Positions 23,121 to 35,800 of a DNA stretch of 64,000 bases are shown one piece after another (position 1 is the stretch's first letter; the number at the start of each line of letters is the position of its first letter). Below the pieces are notes generated by a model, which made no database searches, was not told where the DNA came from, and saw only the letters and a program-made list of their open reading frames with translations. The stretch is from Blasia pusilla (Eukaryota > Marchantiophyta > Marchantiopsida > Blasiales). The stretch is from the NCBI GenBank assembly GCA_050084515.1, contig CM114274.1, positions 16,430,001 through 16,494,000 on the forward strand, given 5' to 3'. Both the position numbers and the translations under genes were made by a program.

Positions 23121-23609
23121 TGTCACATCTGAGTAGCCGATAGGCCGAGATCTATCGTGCATAGGGCGTAGGAGCCAGCGGACTATCTTGAGTGTAACTT
23201 TTTCCCACGGTGTCGGATGAGGTTGAGGATAGGTCCATTGTGTCAAGAACGTCGTTTCTGACAACTTTCATGTTTAGGTCTTTCACATCCGAGTGACTTG
23301 TTGACCATGTCACCCGCCCCTGGTAACCTGTGCGTGCAAGTTACCAAGAGGATGGCTATTTTTAGGGGAAGAGCCTTTTGGCTCTTCCCAACCCTATAAG
23401 AGAGGAAGATAGCTTTCCTAAGCCATCTTTCTCATGTTGGGCCGTTGGAGCACCTCTCTTGTGTGTGTGTGTGTGTGTGAGATAGGACTAGGGTGCTAGC
23501 GTCCGGATTCCTTGATAGCATAGGGTGGACGAGGTTTGATATGCCGATGTAGATTGAGGAGTGGAGTTTTAGGCTGGATGTGCCATTTTTACTACTCTTT
23601 ATTTTTACA
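23121..23609 (+). repeat. Element B 5' LTR (Y segment)
   Basis: 489 bp from TGTCACATCTGAG to TTTATTTTTACA, clearly related to the 482-bp Y of element A. TATAAG box at 23395-23400 with GAGCC-TTTT-GGCTC just upstream, and a (GT)n-like run at 23461-23479. As in A, no X segment precedes it. Confidence 0.82.
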
Positions 23610-24965
23610 TGAGAAAGATGGCTTAGGGGACTGGTGGGAATTCGTTGTTTGCAGGTAGGCAAGTGAGTTGCCTTGGTTAGGAGCCCCTAGAGACGCGTGT
23701 GTTGCGGGTGTTAGTCATTTTTATCTGTTCAGAAGGCCGTGGGCGGAAGCACTGTTCGTCTTTTCTCAGATTTTGGTGGTGCGGATTGAAGGGGGACAGC
23801 AGTCGAGTGTAGTGTGTAGTGGGACGTCGGGTGTATGCGAGTGAGCCTGTCGGGAGAGAGAAGAAAAGGGCAGGTTTGGGTGTTGCAACCACCGGGGGGC
23901 TGTCAAGTAAAGGCGGCTAGGTTTAGGTCGTGAAGGCTAGGTTTAGGGCGCAGCGACAGACGGGCCCGGCGAGGCGGACGGGCGTGGAGGCGGCCAGAGC
24001 CGGGGCCGTCCCTTACCTTCCCCTCTGCCCTTTGGGGAGGGCAGCATAGGGCCGCGGGTCCTCCCTCCCCCCCTGCGCATTTACTCCCCTCCCCTCCCTT
24101 CCCCATAGTTGGGAGGCACGCATAGGGCTGTGCGTCCCCCGCCATTAAAGCGCCATAGGGGTGCGGGCCCAGAAGGGTCACGTAAAGGCGGCTAGGTTTA
24201 GGGCGCGGCGACGGACGGGCGTGGAGGCGGCTGGAGCCGAGGTCGTCCCTTACCTTCCCCTCCGCACTTTGGGGAGGGCCGCGGGCCCGCCCTCCCCTCC
24301 CTCCCCCCCCCCCGACATTTAGTGTCCAAGGGAGCCATAGGGGTGCGGGCCAAGGCCCCGCCCCCCCATTTAGGTAACGTGGTAGCGGTGAGGATACCGA
24401 CGTGGTTAGCGACCTACATAGTTGGACAACAGACATGGTTGACTAGACATAGTTGGATGGACGTGACAATTTGCGGGGGGAAAATTGACGATGGAGTGTC
24501 AGTGTGCATAATGCTAATGGGTTGGTTGCATCTGTTGATGGGAGGATTGACTTGACGCGCGAGGAGATGGTTGTCACATGGAGGAGTGCGTGTTGACGGA
24601 GCCGTAGGTTGGAGGGCGTGATCAGGTTACCCATTCGAGTCCCTTTTCCCGCACTTGTCATGTGTGATTGAGAGTGTTGGGTAGCGGGTAGCTGGTGCTA
24701 GGTGGGTGGAGCGATGGTGACGAGTGTAGATTCTTTTCATGTGTAGCATGTTGGTGGATGTACGGCGGTTGCCGCGTAGGGGTTGCATGTATGACCCGAG
24801 AGTGTCGCTAGGTTAGGTGAGTTAGTTGGGAGGCTCATGGTGAGCCCAAGTGTTGAGTGTGCGTGAAACATCATGGGATTCACGTTAGCATAGGTAAGCT
24901 AGTGAGGAGTGTGGGAGACTCTCGGTGAGTCTGAGTGCTTGAGCGAGTGAGACAAGATTGTCATC
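23610..24965 (+). other. Element B 5' leader
   Basis: Non-coding leader with GC-rich stretches (23900-24370) in which a block containing GGCGGCTAGGTTTAGGG occurs at least twice (near 23911 and 24188). Open frames on the opposite strand here are compositional. Begins TGAGAAAGATGGC after the LTR, as in A. Confidence 0.5.
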
Positions 24966-26450
24966 ATGGCGTTCTTCTAGGGTTTGGAAGAACGGGGTAG
25001 TGCGAGCAGTAGTAGTGGAGTGACACAGAGTGTAGTGAGATACCAAGGAGTTACGAGTGAGGAGCTACCTCGACATCCATCCGTGGCTGGATCGTCATCA
25101 CTAGATACTGGGTCTGGTGACGAGATCGCAGACGGAGGCGGTATCACTTGGCAAGAGATGGACGACATGGGCCATCGGGGCATGCGTTGTTTCTTGGGTG
25201 GAGTGGGCACCAGCGACTTAGATGATTTTATCTAGGAGTTCACACGTGGTGCGACTTCCAAGAGATACGGACCCCGACACGGTTCAACCCTTTCATGGCA
25301 TGGAAGGGGTTGTTCCAGCACTTGGAGGGTCCTCTGATGGATGATTACATGGAGTTTTGATCACTATATTCAGTAGAGATCAATGCCTGGAGGATGTATT
25401 GGGCTCGAGGGTATGTGTCCACTAGTGGTCGCGAGGCATATGATGGGATTGTGAGAGGAGAGAGACCCACACCATCAGCCCGGAGACTAGATGGAGAGGA
25501 GGGCAGTGAGACAGGCGATGTGGCACAGACCTCTGGTGGTAGAGGGCCACCCACCTTCAACCCCACAGTGGAGTTCTTCCGATAGTTGGGGAAGAGCTAT
25601 CAGGGCATACGCACCGACAAGCTGAAGAGTCTACAGGATTTTCAGCGACGATCGGGTGAGAGTCTGAGAGAGGCATTCACACGCATGAGGAGGCTGATCA
25701 TTGCTACATATGGAGGAGGGCGAGGCGCGACCCAAAGATTGGTCTGAGGTTCGGATCGAGAACTACGGAGGAGAGTCCGAAATGCGATGCTGATTCACAC
25801 AACGAAGCCCACATTGAAGGTGGTCTTTGAGTTGTGTGAGCGTATTGAGCTCAACATGAGTGAGGAGTAGGTAGTGACCGCTGAATTTTCTCGAGAGTCG
25901 ACAAGTCCACAAGCGATGGTGATCCCATATATGCCACAACGAGCACCAGTACCACGAGAGCGGGCCAGTGTGCCCAGAGAGCATGGCGGGTACCGTGAGT
26001 TTATGAGGCAACGACCCGTACCTACATATGTTGCCCAGCAAGGACCGATGTTGTCTTGTTGGACGTGTGGAGGGGCCCATAGGCAGAGAGACTGCCCACA
26101 GCATGGGAGAGGACCTCGAGCGCGTCCAATTGCTCAGGAGCCACAAAGGATGGCCCCATCACAACACCAGTGTGACTATTGCCATAGATATGGTCACACT
26201 AGGGATAGGTGTTTTGACCTTCACCAAGAGGCACGTCCAGAGGTAGGCCGAGGGCCTGGGGTGGTTGTCTTGGAGGAGGTCGGGGAGTTCTTCTTGGACG
26301 TGGTGGTAGAGGACCACCACCAGCCAGAGGAGATGGAGCAGGAGCACCAGAGCCGGAAGTTCTCTCACGCATCGATCAGTTGGAGCAGAGGATTGCTGCC
26401 ATGACGATGATGCAACTTAGGGAAGGCACAGAGCTGCGAGCAGCTTGTAT
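24966..26450 (+). pseudogene. Element B gag
   Basis: An ATG at 24966 is followed at once by an in-frame TAG (codon 5, where A has CAG). Frame fragments give VTSEELPRHPSVAGSSSLDT and WQEMDDMGHRGMRC (conserved N-terminal block). The knuckle region 26057-26212 is intact: CWTCGGAHRQRDC and CDYCHRYGHTRDRC. Many stops in the core. A and E have ACG where this ATG lies, so it may not be the ancestral start. Confidence 0.7.
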
Positions 26451-27134
26451 GACTCCAACTTCTACCTCTTACCTTGACCCGGGTGAGGATCTCGCTAGTA
26501 TGGGGTTTATGTGTGGTGCAACCCAGGTTGAGGGTGGTGACTCGGGGTGCTGCGAGAGGCACCAAGCCATTGAGAGGTGGAGCTGAGATTGACCCACCAG
26601 AGGGGACCGATGGGCGGCAGGCCAGGGTTCCACAGTCATTCACATTGTCGGAGGCACTACACACACCATTGATGGTGCCTCGACGACCAGCGGTGCCTAT
26701 AGCTCAGGCAAGTACGTCGACATCATGAGGAGTTGGAGTGACAACTCCTATGCCGGATCGAGTGGAGTCAGTGTCGACCATAGTGTTAGAGGTGGCCACC
26801 AGGGTGAGTCGGACTCCGCTATTTTCTGCCATAGAGTTGGCGACGTTGGGAGTTGGACCAGCTGAGGTGTTTCGGCTGGCCGCCACGTTGTGTGAGTGTG
26901 GAGTGGTGACAGCTTCTTGTTCAAAGGTAGTTGATGAGGTGGTGGACTTGCCCTCAGAGCCGGTGCTCGGGACGTTCCCCATAGAGTCATGGCATGCGGC
27001 GGCGGCAAAGTTGATACATATGCCAGCTCGACTGGCCATAGAGCGAGCAGTGGTGATACCTGGAGTAGTGCTACTAGATAACCAAGCTGGAATATTTTGC
27101 TTGGTTAGTCTGACGAGGATAGTATACCACCCGT

Positions 27135-27430
27135 AGCGCATCCTACTTGATTCAGGAGTGCAGCCCTTGATGTTAGGGAAGGCGGCGTGTTTAGCGTTGG
27201 GGTTACGGAAGGCTGACATTGAGCCTTGTCCCTTCTAGATAAAGACCTTGATTGGGGGCTTGTCACCCACGCAGTATATGACTCGACAGGAGATATTTGT
27301 CAGAGTCCAGCCAGAGCATGCGACGGATAGTGCTATGGTGCGCACACGTGCGATTATGACACGAGCTGAGTCGTACGATGTGTTGGTGGGGAGTACAGTG
27401 TTATATCCCCTAGGATTCATCCTTGACTTA
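27135..27430 (+). pseudogene. Element B aspartic protease
   Basis: ILLDSGVQPLMLGKA with the catalytic Asp at 27149-27151. The fourth residue of the D-S-G-A motif is Val (GTG) where a GCG Ala is expected, a CpG transition. Then IEPCPF, TQYMTRQEIFVRVQPEHAT (27270-27320), and SYDVLVGSTVLYPLGFILD (27373-27430). A TAG interrupts near 27238. Confidence 0.65.
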
Positions 27431-27859
27431 TGGGAGGAGACCGTTGCTTATCGGCCAGGGCGGCGGTCAGGTGACGGCCGGATGAGTCAGTTACCCATGC
27501 AGTTTGCGGGATGAGGTGGTCGATCACGAGGCAAGTCTGTGACCACGTTGGCAACTTTCACAGGTAGTGTTAGCTAGCCAGAAGAGTTATTGGAGGGGAC
27601 CGCACATGCGGAGGATGTCCCAGTAGTGGATAGTCCCACGGAGAGACATGCCATGGCGGGTGTCTCTTCCCATGTTGGCGAGACCTCTTGACCATTATGG
27701 GGTACGACTTGCGAGCTACAGAGGAGTGTCGACGACCTTGTGAGGCAGGCGTGGAGTCATGCCTTTATCCTGGAGCAGGGAGAGTCAGGTGGCGACGGGC
27801 TCCTAGAGTGGAGACGTTGACCCCAGTGGATACCACACCCGTTGTGTGGTAGTGTCCAG

Positions 27860-28830
27860 AGGAGGGTGTTAGATCTATTCGGAGGGATTAGCACCGGATT
27901 GGCTGCAGTATTGGAGGCAAGCATACGGGTGCATCAGTACCTTTATGTGGAGAGAGATAAAACTGTGCGACGAGTATCATTACATCACGTAGCGAGATTG
28001 ATCCAGAGGTATCCTAAGTTATTGCCGGTATCTGCAGTACGGGGATATTGACATACACTACCCGTCGACATTTCTTTGGTGGGGGGCGTAGGATCTGGAT
28101 AGAGTTGGCACCATTCATTTGGTGATTGCTAGATGGTCATGTCAGGGTCATTCATCAGCTGGCCGAGGATTTGGATTGCAGAATCCGAGGCCATAGATGT
28201 TTTGGGAGATGGTGCGAGTAGTACGACACTTGCAGGAGAGTCAGACATGTTCTCCGGCGTACATTTTGGAGAACGTTCCGTTGTTGGGAGAGACTCGTGC
28301 ACGTGTGATGATGAGTGTGCATGAGGTGAGGTCTTGGTTGAGACCTGCCATGTTGCTAGATGCAGGGAGAGTTGGATCACGTGCCCATCGTCCACGACTC
28401 GTGGTGGACGAACCTGATACCATCACAGGTACTGAGTCGAGCATACGATGGAGTCCAGAGAGCACCACTTCTCACAGTGGATGCTATTTTGGGCTCAGGG
28501 CATCGATCTCAGGTGGTGAAGTTGGATGATAGAACACCCTTGGCAATGGCCAATAGGGTGGGGGAGTTGAGGGCAGCCTTACCTAAGTTTGTGAGCTTCC
28601 AATTATCCCATGCCTTTTGTCAGGGGGGGCCAGGCATGATTTGGGATGAGGTGACAAGAGCATTACAAGAGCCTACAGCAGATGAGCGCGAGCGCGCCAT
28701 GGGGTTTGCTACAGATACTAGGGCGGTGCCAGGGATGGCTGAGGCATCCCGGAGATAGGTGTTGGGGCAGGCGATGGACCTCAACTGTCTCACATGGATA
28801 GTCAGCCTATGTATGGCTAAGCAGAGACGG
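27860..28830 (+). pseudogene. Element B cytosine-5 methyltransferase
   Basis: Motif I RRVLDLFGGISTGLAAVLEA (27865-27925), motif II YLYVERDKTVRRVSL, catalytic loop LVIARWSCQGHSSAGRGFGL with Cys at 28140-28142 retained but Pro changed to Ser, motif VI AYILENVPLLGETR (28257-28295), VGSRAHRPRL, and GMIWDEVTRALQEPTADERE plus AMGFATDT (28635-28710), then VLGQAMDLNCLTW. The full DNMT3-like series is recognisable but needs several frame changes and carries stops. Confidence 0.8.
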
Positions 28831-29085
28831 ATGCGAGTGTCATCCATGTCGTCACGTCCACGAGTTGAACCATTGCCTACAGGGTCTGTACATGCATTGG
28901 CTGGGGGCGAGACGAGGAGAGATAGGCACCCATGGACTTCTTGGGACGTCGTTCGAGCAGAGAGTGCAAAGGCGGCCAGAGTAGCACATGTTCATTTTTT
29001 GGATGTCGAGCATGGTGTAGGAGGTTAGAGTGGAGTGGCTGTTGCGGAGGTGGCTAAGGTTGCTACATAGCAACCAAAGCCGGAG

Positions 29086-30650
29086 GTGGCATCCTCTCCG
29101 AATGAGATCACGATGGAGACATGGGAGCATGTGATAGGTCTCAAGTTGATAGGAGGAGAGCGACGACGAGTTCATAGGTCTCTGAGAAGGCATGTCAATT
29201 GTTTTGCCTTCAGTATGAAAGACTTGGGTACGCTGAAGGGTCCCGAGATACAGATTGAGTTGGCTAGTGATACGCCAATCTTTCGTCGACCCTATAGGTA
29301 TTCTGATATGGAGCAAGCCTTGATTCAGAGCAAGAGTCCGGACTTTTTGGAGGTAGGACTTGTGGAGTTATCACATGGGGAGTATGCATCTGCCACAGTC
29401 ATCCCGGTGACAAAGGATATGTATGGCAATTGGACGGATAGGCAGATGTGTGGAGATTACCGTCCTATCAACCGATAGACGAGGTCACATCGGTACGCCA
29501 TACCCACTCCTGAGGAGATCTTTGATGCGATAGGACATGCAAAGATCTTCCGTACTTTAGATCTCTGTGCTGGCTATCATCCACTTCCTATTAGGTTGGA
29601 GAATAGGGAGAAGACATCATTCTGGTGGATAGATCGGTTTGGGAGAGATTGCTTGTATCAGTGGCGGTTCTTACCATTTGGGTTGAAGAACGCGCCTGCA
29701 GAGTTTCAGAGAGTGATGGATAGGATTCTGGCTGGCTTGGATTTTGTACGATGTTACATAGATGATATTCTTATCTTCAATTCCACGGTTGAGGAGCATG
29801 AGCGACACCTGGAGGAGGTGTTTCGGCAATTGCAGTTACATGGACTGAAGTTACATCCAGGCAAGTGCAGATTCTTTCAGGAGCAGATTGAGTACTTGGG
29901 ACACACCATACACCCGAGTGGGTTAGGCGTTCAACAATAGAGGCCATTGCGTAGATTCCATGCCTTACATCTAGATGTGAGTAGAGTCCGAGCATTTCTT
30001 GGACTGGCGAACTTCTATCAACGGTATGTCAAGGGTTTTAGTGCGATCGCGAAGTCTTTGACCTTGTTGACGAGACTTGATCAGGTTTGGTTGTGGAGAG
30101 ATGATTAGGAGAAAGCATTTCAAGAGCTCAAGGACAGGTTGGCATCCTCACCCATTTTATAGAGACCGGTTAGGGGTCGCCCATTCCAATTACATACGGA
30201 TTGGAGCATGTTGGATCTAGGATCAGTGCTTACTCAGAGGGATGACGAGGAGAGGGAGTTTGTTGTGGCTTACGTGAGCTGATCAAACAACATTGCAGAG
30301 GCGAAGTACAACTCTTACAAGGGAGAGTGCTTAGCTGCAGTGTGGGCCGTGGCACATTTCAGATGCTATTTATTCGGCAACCCTTTCATACTTATCACTG
30401 ATCATCAGCCGTTGAGATGGTTGATGGAGTCCGACAAGCTTACGGGAAGGCTTGCCAGGTGGGCTCTATTACTACAAGAGTATGAGTTTGAGGTGGTTCA
30501 TAGGGCAAGTCAGCTGAACCAGGATGCAGATGGGTTGAGTCATAACCCATGTCTGACTGACGATACAAGAGCTCGATGGCACAGAGAGAGTGATGAGGAG
30601 ATGGTGCCCAGATGGCATGCATCTGCCTATCTTTGTTGGTTGACTATGGT
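29086..30650 (+). pseudogene. Element B reverse transcriptase and RNase H
   Basis: 29086-29478 has CFAFSMKDLGTLKGPEIQIE, IFRRPYRYSDMEQALIQ and CGDYRPINR (then TAG). 29596-29940 has CLYQWRFLPFGLKNAPAEFQ and the YIDD active site at 29755-29766, then FFQEQIEYLGHTIHPSGLG. RNase H (30340-30657) has VAHFRCYLFGNPFILITDHQ and VVHRASQLNQDADGLSHNPC. Palm catalytic residues are intact; stops separate the parts. Confidence 0.82.
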
Positions 30651-30660
30651 AGGTTAGCCA

Positions 30661-32000
30661 CACATAATGACTCCAGTGGTGGGGTTGGATGATGAGTCTT
30701 TGGATCCAGAGGTCAATGAGGAGGCGACATGTGGTCGTGATATCCATGACGATGTGGAGGTTGTGGAGTTCTTGCGCACTGGCATCATAGCAAGCACAGT
30801 GAGTGCCAAGGAGCGGGATTGGATCCTACAGCGAGCCAGGAGGTTCAGATGGGAGGGGGTTCACATTTTGTGGGTATGGGAAGATGGTAGGATACAAGTG
30901 GTACCTCATCCTTCCCAGCGAGCACGTGTAGTGCGACATGCCCATGAGGAGTTGGGACATTTTGGAGTAAAGCGTACTTACATCTTACTCCAAGTTCAGT
31001 ATTGGTGGCGCGGCATGCATACTGGGGTACAGTAGTTTGTGGCCAGATGTATGGTATGTGACAGAGTGCGAGCATCCTTCAATGCTCCCACTTTGTAGTT
31101 AAATCCTTTGCCGATTATAGGTTTAGGTTATCGGTGGAGTTTAGACTTTGCGGGACCTTCGCCATTGACGGGGCGTCATCATAGGTACGTGTTGGTCATG
31201 GTGGAGCATTTCTCCAAGTGGATAGAGTTGGTGGCACTACCAAACAAGGCGAGTAAAGGAACAACTTATGCGTTTCTAGATCGTGTGCTTAGTCACTTTG
31301 GTGCACTGGCGGAAGTGTTGATTGACCAAGGTACCGAGTTCAGGGGAGAGTTTCAAGCCTTGTGTGATCAAGCGCTGATAGATCACCGTACCAAGTCTAG
31401 AGATCATCCTGAGGCGGATGGGTTGGCGGAGAGAGTGGTACTGATTAAGAGAGGATTGCGCAAGTATAGCTTGCAGCGGGGACAGTTGAGGGAGTAGGAC
31501 TTAGAGTTGCCATGGTTGGCTATGGGTTATCGCTTTATTCGACAAGCATCCTTGGCATCATTTTCATCGTACTTTTTGCTCTTTAGGAGAGAGCCAAATT
31601 TACCTGCAGCCATTCGACGTGACATGGTGGAGGTGTTAGATCTTGATGATCGAGATGTGTGGGTACAAGCATGTTCTCAGAGGGCGGAGGTTTTTGTAGA
31701 GTTATGCCTATGGCCTTCGAGAACTTAGCTATTGCTCACCATAGAGATACATTGAGGTACGCGACCATTCGTGGAGGAGGTTAACGGCTAGGGATTAGGA
31801 GGTTTTATCTTGGAGATTATGTGTATTTACAGCAGGCGGTACCCATGACGCTAGATGTCACTACAAGACGCACGATCCTACATGTGCGCGAGGTATTACC
31901 GACTGGAGTCTTCATGTTGGAGGGACGGGATGGTATGGTTTGGAAGGATCATGAGCGCAATTGTGCACCATGTCATCTTCCGAACGTAGACGGGACAATG
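30661..32000 (+). pseudogene. Element B integrase
   Basis: Linker with GGLDDESLDPEV-type acidic sequence, then the zinc domain HAHEELGHFGVKRTYILLQ, CMVCDRV with a TAG at 31033-31035 inside it. Core: WSLDFAGPSPLTG (first Asp), VLIDQGTEFRGEF (second Asp near 31325), HPEADGLAERVV (Glu near 31420). C-terminal part continues to MVWKDHERNCAPCHLPNVDG. All three DDE residues survive. Stops at 31098 and 31495 and a small deletion before GLRKYS break it. Confidence 0.82.
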
Positions 32001-32160
32001 GATCCGAGCTTGGCAGTGGTACCTGCAGGCTTGAGGTGTATGTTGTGTGGATCTCCAAGGGGTGCAGCCACCATATTGGCATATTTCATGTCTGACCCCC
32101 CCCTCTTGATGTAGTTCCCACGGAACAATGGATGTGTCCGAGATGTGTATAGGGTAGTAG
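32001..32160 (+). pseudogene. Element B PHD-finger remnant
   Basis: LRCMLCGSPRGAATILAY at 32034-32090 keeps the first Cys pair. The second pair and the His (CDGC...WH in E) are deleted; FMSDPP follows, and the final RC equivalent reads TMDVSEMCI in another frame. Confidence 0.65.
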
Positions 32161-32216
32161 GTCATGTCAGAGAGAGATGATATTTTCTATCTGGAGTTGG
32201 GGGGATCCAACTGCCA

Positions 32217-32421
32217 ACTAGGGGGGCGGTTGTGTGATCTCCATGTATATGTATGAGTTGATTTTTGTACATGTGTGGATCGACCCGTGTGTGGGGAAGA
32301 TCGATGTTGTGTGGTGTAGATGTGACCAATGATGTATGTTGTGTAGCGATATGTATGTGCACGATAGCTGTCATATCTGAGTAGCGGATAGGCCGAGATC
32401 TATCATGGATAGGGCATAGGA
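32217..32421 (+). repeat. Element B 3' end, left part: polypurine tract, X1, start of Y2
   Basis: Polypurine tract CTAGGGGGGCGG, then X1 from TTGTGTGATC (32230) to ACGATA (32366; GACA in other copies), then Y2 starting at TGTCATATCTGAG (32369). Y2 stops at 32421 with GGCATAGGA, the first copy of the MULE target duplication. Confidence 0.8.
32413..32421. repeat. MULE target-site duplication, left copy
   Basis: GGCATAGGA, identical to 43678-43686; occurs once in the uninterrupted LTRs of A and B. Confidence 0.9.
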
Positions 32422-32898
32422 TGAGGTGCGGTAAGAGGAGAGGAAGAGAGGAAGAGAGGAAGAGAGGAAGAGAGGAGAGAGGAGAGAGGAAGAGAGGAGA
32501 AAGGAGAGAAGAAACTACCTTCAACCGAAATAGATACTTTTTTTTGAAGAGAGTTTCCGTTGGGTTGAAGAGAGGAAACTTTTTGTGTGAATATTTTTGC
32601 ACTGTTTTGTTCATTTATTAAACAATCCCACAGTTTTTTTTTCCTCTTCCATATTTTGGCAACCCCTGTGAGTCCGACGAGTTGCAAATTGCACAAAATT
32701 TAGAAAACTGAAAAATCAGTGGAATCATAAGTGTGGAACCAATCACTTTTTCCATCCAAGGTCTGGAAAAAATCTATCATTTGCCCCGGGCTGAATAGAG
32801 TTCAAGCTCAAAGTGAAGGTTGACGAAAAATAAAAGTACAATCTAAAACCTCATTTTGCATCCTCAAAGTGGTTTGTTTAAAATACTTCGCACTTCTT
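32422..32898. other. MULE left terminal region
   Basis: Starts TGAGGTGCGG, then a purine-rich run built from GAGGAAGA units (32436-32515). TTTTTTTTGAAGAGAG at ~32536 recurs in the same orientation near the right end (~43622). It holds the 3' flank of the transposase gene. No separate gene seen. Confidence 0.5.
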
Positions 32899-35800
32899 TT
32901 AGGGACAGGGTGGTTGGTGGATTCCTACTCCTACCTCCGACTCTCTTAAAACTACCAACACATAGTACATGTGCTTACAAGGGAAATACCTTTTTCCACT
33001 TGTCTCTCTTTGGACAAAGTCATCACATGAACATGTGGGAAAGCAACAAATGTGCACCACATACACCCCTGTGACACTTGAATTTACAGTGTTGTTCCTG
33101 ACCCAATACATCCTTCCTATTCCATTGCCACTCAAGACATCTTTCGTGGCGATGATCTCCATTTTTGCCTCCCGAGCTGATGCAATTCGCTTTGCTCTCT
33201 CCACCGTTGGCCTGCACATTCTGTTTCTCTTCACCCCATTTCTAGACTCAAACAGAAATAATGGATTGAGATCATCCACCTTCTCCGGGTACATGTTGAC
33301 ATCAATCTTGGGTTGAATACAAAATGCGAAGGTCTCTGTAATGCAAACATGCTCCGAACTTCCCCCGTCTACGAGTCTGAAACCGGCACTTGTAAGATTG
33401 TCCACTTCGTCTTGAGTGCAGTTCGTGCCTGCGGCGATGGGCCAAATCGTGGGGGTATTCCCGGGAGCTCCAATGGCAGCCGGATAAGACTTCCGGAAAG
33501 CGCAAGATTCATTTGGGCAGAAGAAGTACTTCAATTGATCCCCGGTCCTCGAGAATCGATCAAAGGTTTTGAGTCCCCAAAACCAGCGAGAGGTAGAGGT
33601 CGCCCAATCCTTATGCGAGTTCTTATTTAGGAAAGTGCCGCATGCTCTCCTAATGCCATCAGATCCTGCCCTGCAGGTGGTTCCACATCCTGGGTTGCTC
33701 CGAGATATATGCCACCATTTTAGGTTGCAATCCACCTCCATTACCGGAATCCCATATTGTAGAACCACCCTAGTGACAGGATGTTGCGAACTTCCATCAA
33801 CGGAGGGCTTTTGAAATAAAACATTCACTGATTTTGGAGAAGTAACTCCATCACGGATTTGGGACGGGTCCGGGGTCCCCGAATACCTAGGCGGTGTAAT
33901 TTCCTCATCCAAATCAATCACCGGATTCGCTCGATCTTTCGCCTCTTCACCGCTCAAGTCAAGATACTTATCTGGTCTCCACGAGTCTCGTTCGATTTGC
34001 TCTACCACCATCTGTATGGGACGTCTTGAAACCCGCCCACGAATATCCCCACCAATGTGTACGTCTTGCTCGAGTGGAGTTCCAGCTAGGCACCGGTTGA
34101 AGGCTTTGACATACAATTTTTCATCACCAGATCTCACAGCCGCCCTGACATAGAGCTCGTAGATCGACGGCCCTTTTCCTTTTGTTATGCCTTTTGTGAG
34201 AAAGATATGGGATGCTGCAGACTGTAGCATTGCTCTTGCCTGGTCTTGTTGGCATGCCTCCACAAGTGAAATTCGTTGGCATGCTTGTGACGACCTCCAA
34301 GAGGAATGAACACTTTCTGCTCCACTTGTGTTAAAGGCGAGAGGGCATTTTCATGAACGTTCAATCCCTGCAACGACGGCAATGTTAGAAGGGAACAAAA
34401 ATAACCCAGGAGTCAAAGAAATAAGCGACCTGTCGGAACCAGACGGGTTGCAGGCCCGAGGCATCCCATGAACGACTCTCCGACCCGTCGGGTCCCGACG
34501 TGTTGTAACCTTAAACCCACCTACTACAACCCGTTGGAACCCGACGGGTTGCAAGGCCGAGGCATCCCATGAACGACTCTGTGACCCGTCGGGTCCCGAA
34601 TGGTTGCACACTCGGGATGACACCAAACATGTGGATGCAACCCGTCGGTTTCCGTCGGGTTGCACACTCGGGCAACCCGTCGCATCCGACAGCTTGCTTG
34701 GTCTCTTGGGTTTGAAATCCATATAATTCCCACGCTTCTCACCCTGAGCTACAACTTTACAAACAATTCTCAGCGTGAGCTTGACAAGACAAAATAGTGA
34801 ACTCACCTACCGCATGAAGTTTCCCCATTGTCTCATACGTACAGTCCACCAACTCAACCAAGAGCACAACTCTTTGTACTTCCCCTCAATCGCATGCTTC
34901 CTCCACCACCCATGAAGTTCTTCTTGGTAGTCCATGGCCTGCTTCAAGGTTTTGCTGTCCTTGCAGCGTTGGAGTAGAGTGACATGCTCTGTCCTCTTAT
35001 TCTCCTTGATGCAAGATTTGGTGTACTGGTCACTGAGATTGCCAATGGAAAGCATCCGACCTTTCCCTCTCAGGTTGAACCTCTCCACCCCAGAACACTT
35101 CCCGGATAGCAATCCACCCAGGTTGTGCATTTTCCGCCATGAACCCATAAATTTCTGGAGGTGGCCTTTTGTTTTCCTTCACCACCTCCAATAAGAGTAA
35201 CCAACACATCTTCAAACTGCCAACATCTTCTGCCTTTACTTCACACACAAATATAGTTTTGAGTCCCTTCTCCACATGGTCATAAACGTGAGCACCCATC
35301 GTCAACCATCCGCTCAAAGACTCTGTAGCAAATATCAAAGCTGACCCAGCTCCCGTAAAGATCTTCCCCTTCCCTCATTCGATCTATAAGATCGAGGCCA
35401 CTCGACGGACCTGTGGTTGACATTTTGAAGACATAGGCCCTGGATCCCTCGCCTCCTTGGCCCATGAAGCGCCATCTCGAATGAATGGAAATCTGGAGTT
35501 GGCCTTGATTCGGCGATGGCATCCATTTTGGCCGTCTTTCCATCGAACTCGATCGACGCAAACAAATTCGGAAGCATTCAGGATCAGCGAGAAATGCGAG
35601 ATTTTCCCAGAGTTGTTTCTCCTCAACCGCCGTGATCTCGCCCTGTCCAGGGATTCCAAGAAATTGTTCACAAATTTGTGATGCCGTTGTGAGCTTGATC
35701 ACCCCGGGCTTTGAACCCGGAGAGTTTCTGAAGACCTCGGCTACTTTCTTCGCCACATCCTCCTTGATGTGTCTTTGAATTGCATCGGTCACAGGATGAG

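Noticed and set aside
23121-23121. Tyrosine-recombinase (DIRS/PAT/Ngaro) origin for the split repeats
   Set aside because: All copies encode an HHCC-DDE integrase and make 4-bp target duplications, which tyrosine-recombinase elements do not; no R-H-R-Y domain was seen.
23903-24436. 177-codon minus-strand frame in the B leader
   Set aside because: GC-rich, low-complexity, no motif, antisense to the element leader; leader repeats explain its length.
25763-26146. 127-codon minus-strand frame
   Set aside because: Antisense to the zinc-knuckle region of B gag.
32422-32600. Assembly gap or tandem satellite at the GA-rich run
   Set aside because: The run starts right after a clean 9-bp target duplication and the opposite end is also purine-rich, so it belongs to the MULE terminus.
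34351-34806. 151-codon minus-strand protein between transposase parts
   Set aside because: Built from palindrome units and bounded by splice-like sites; read as intron.
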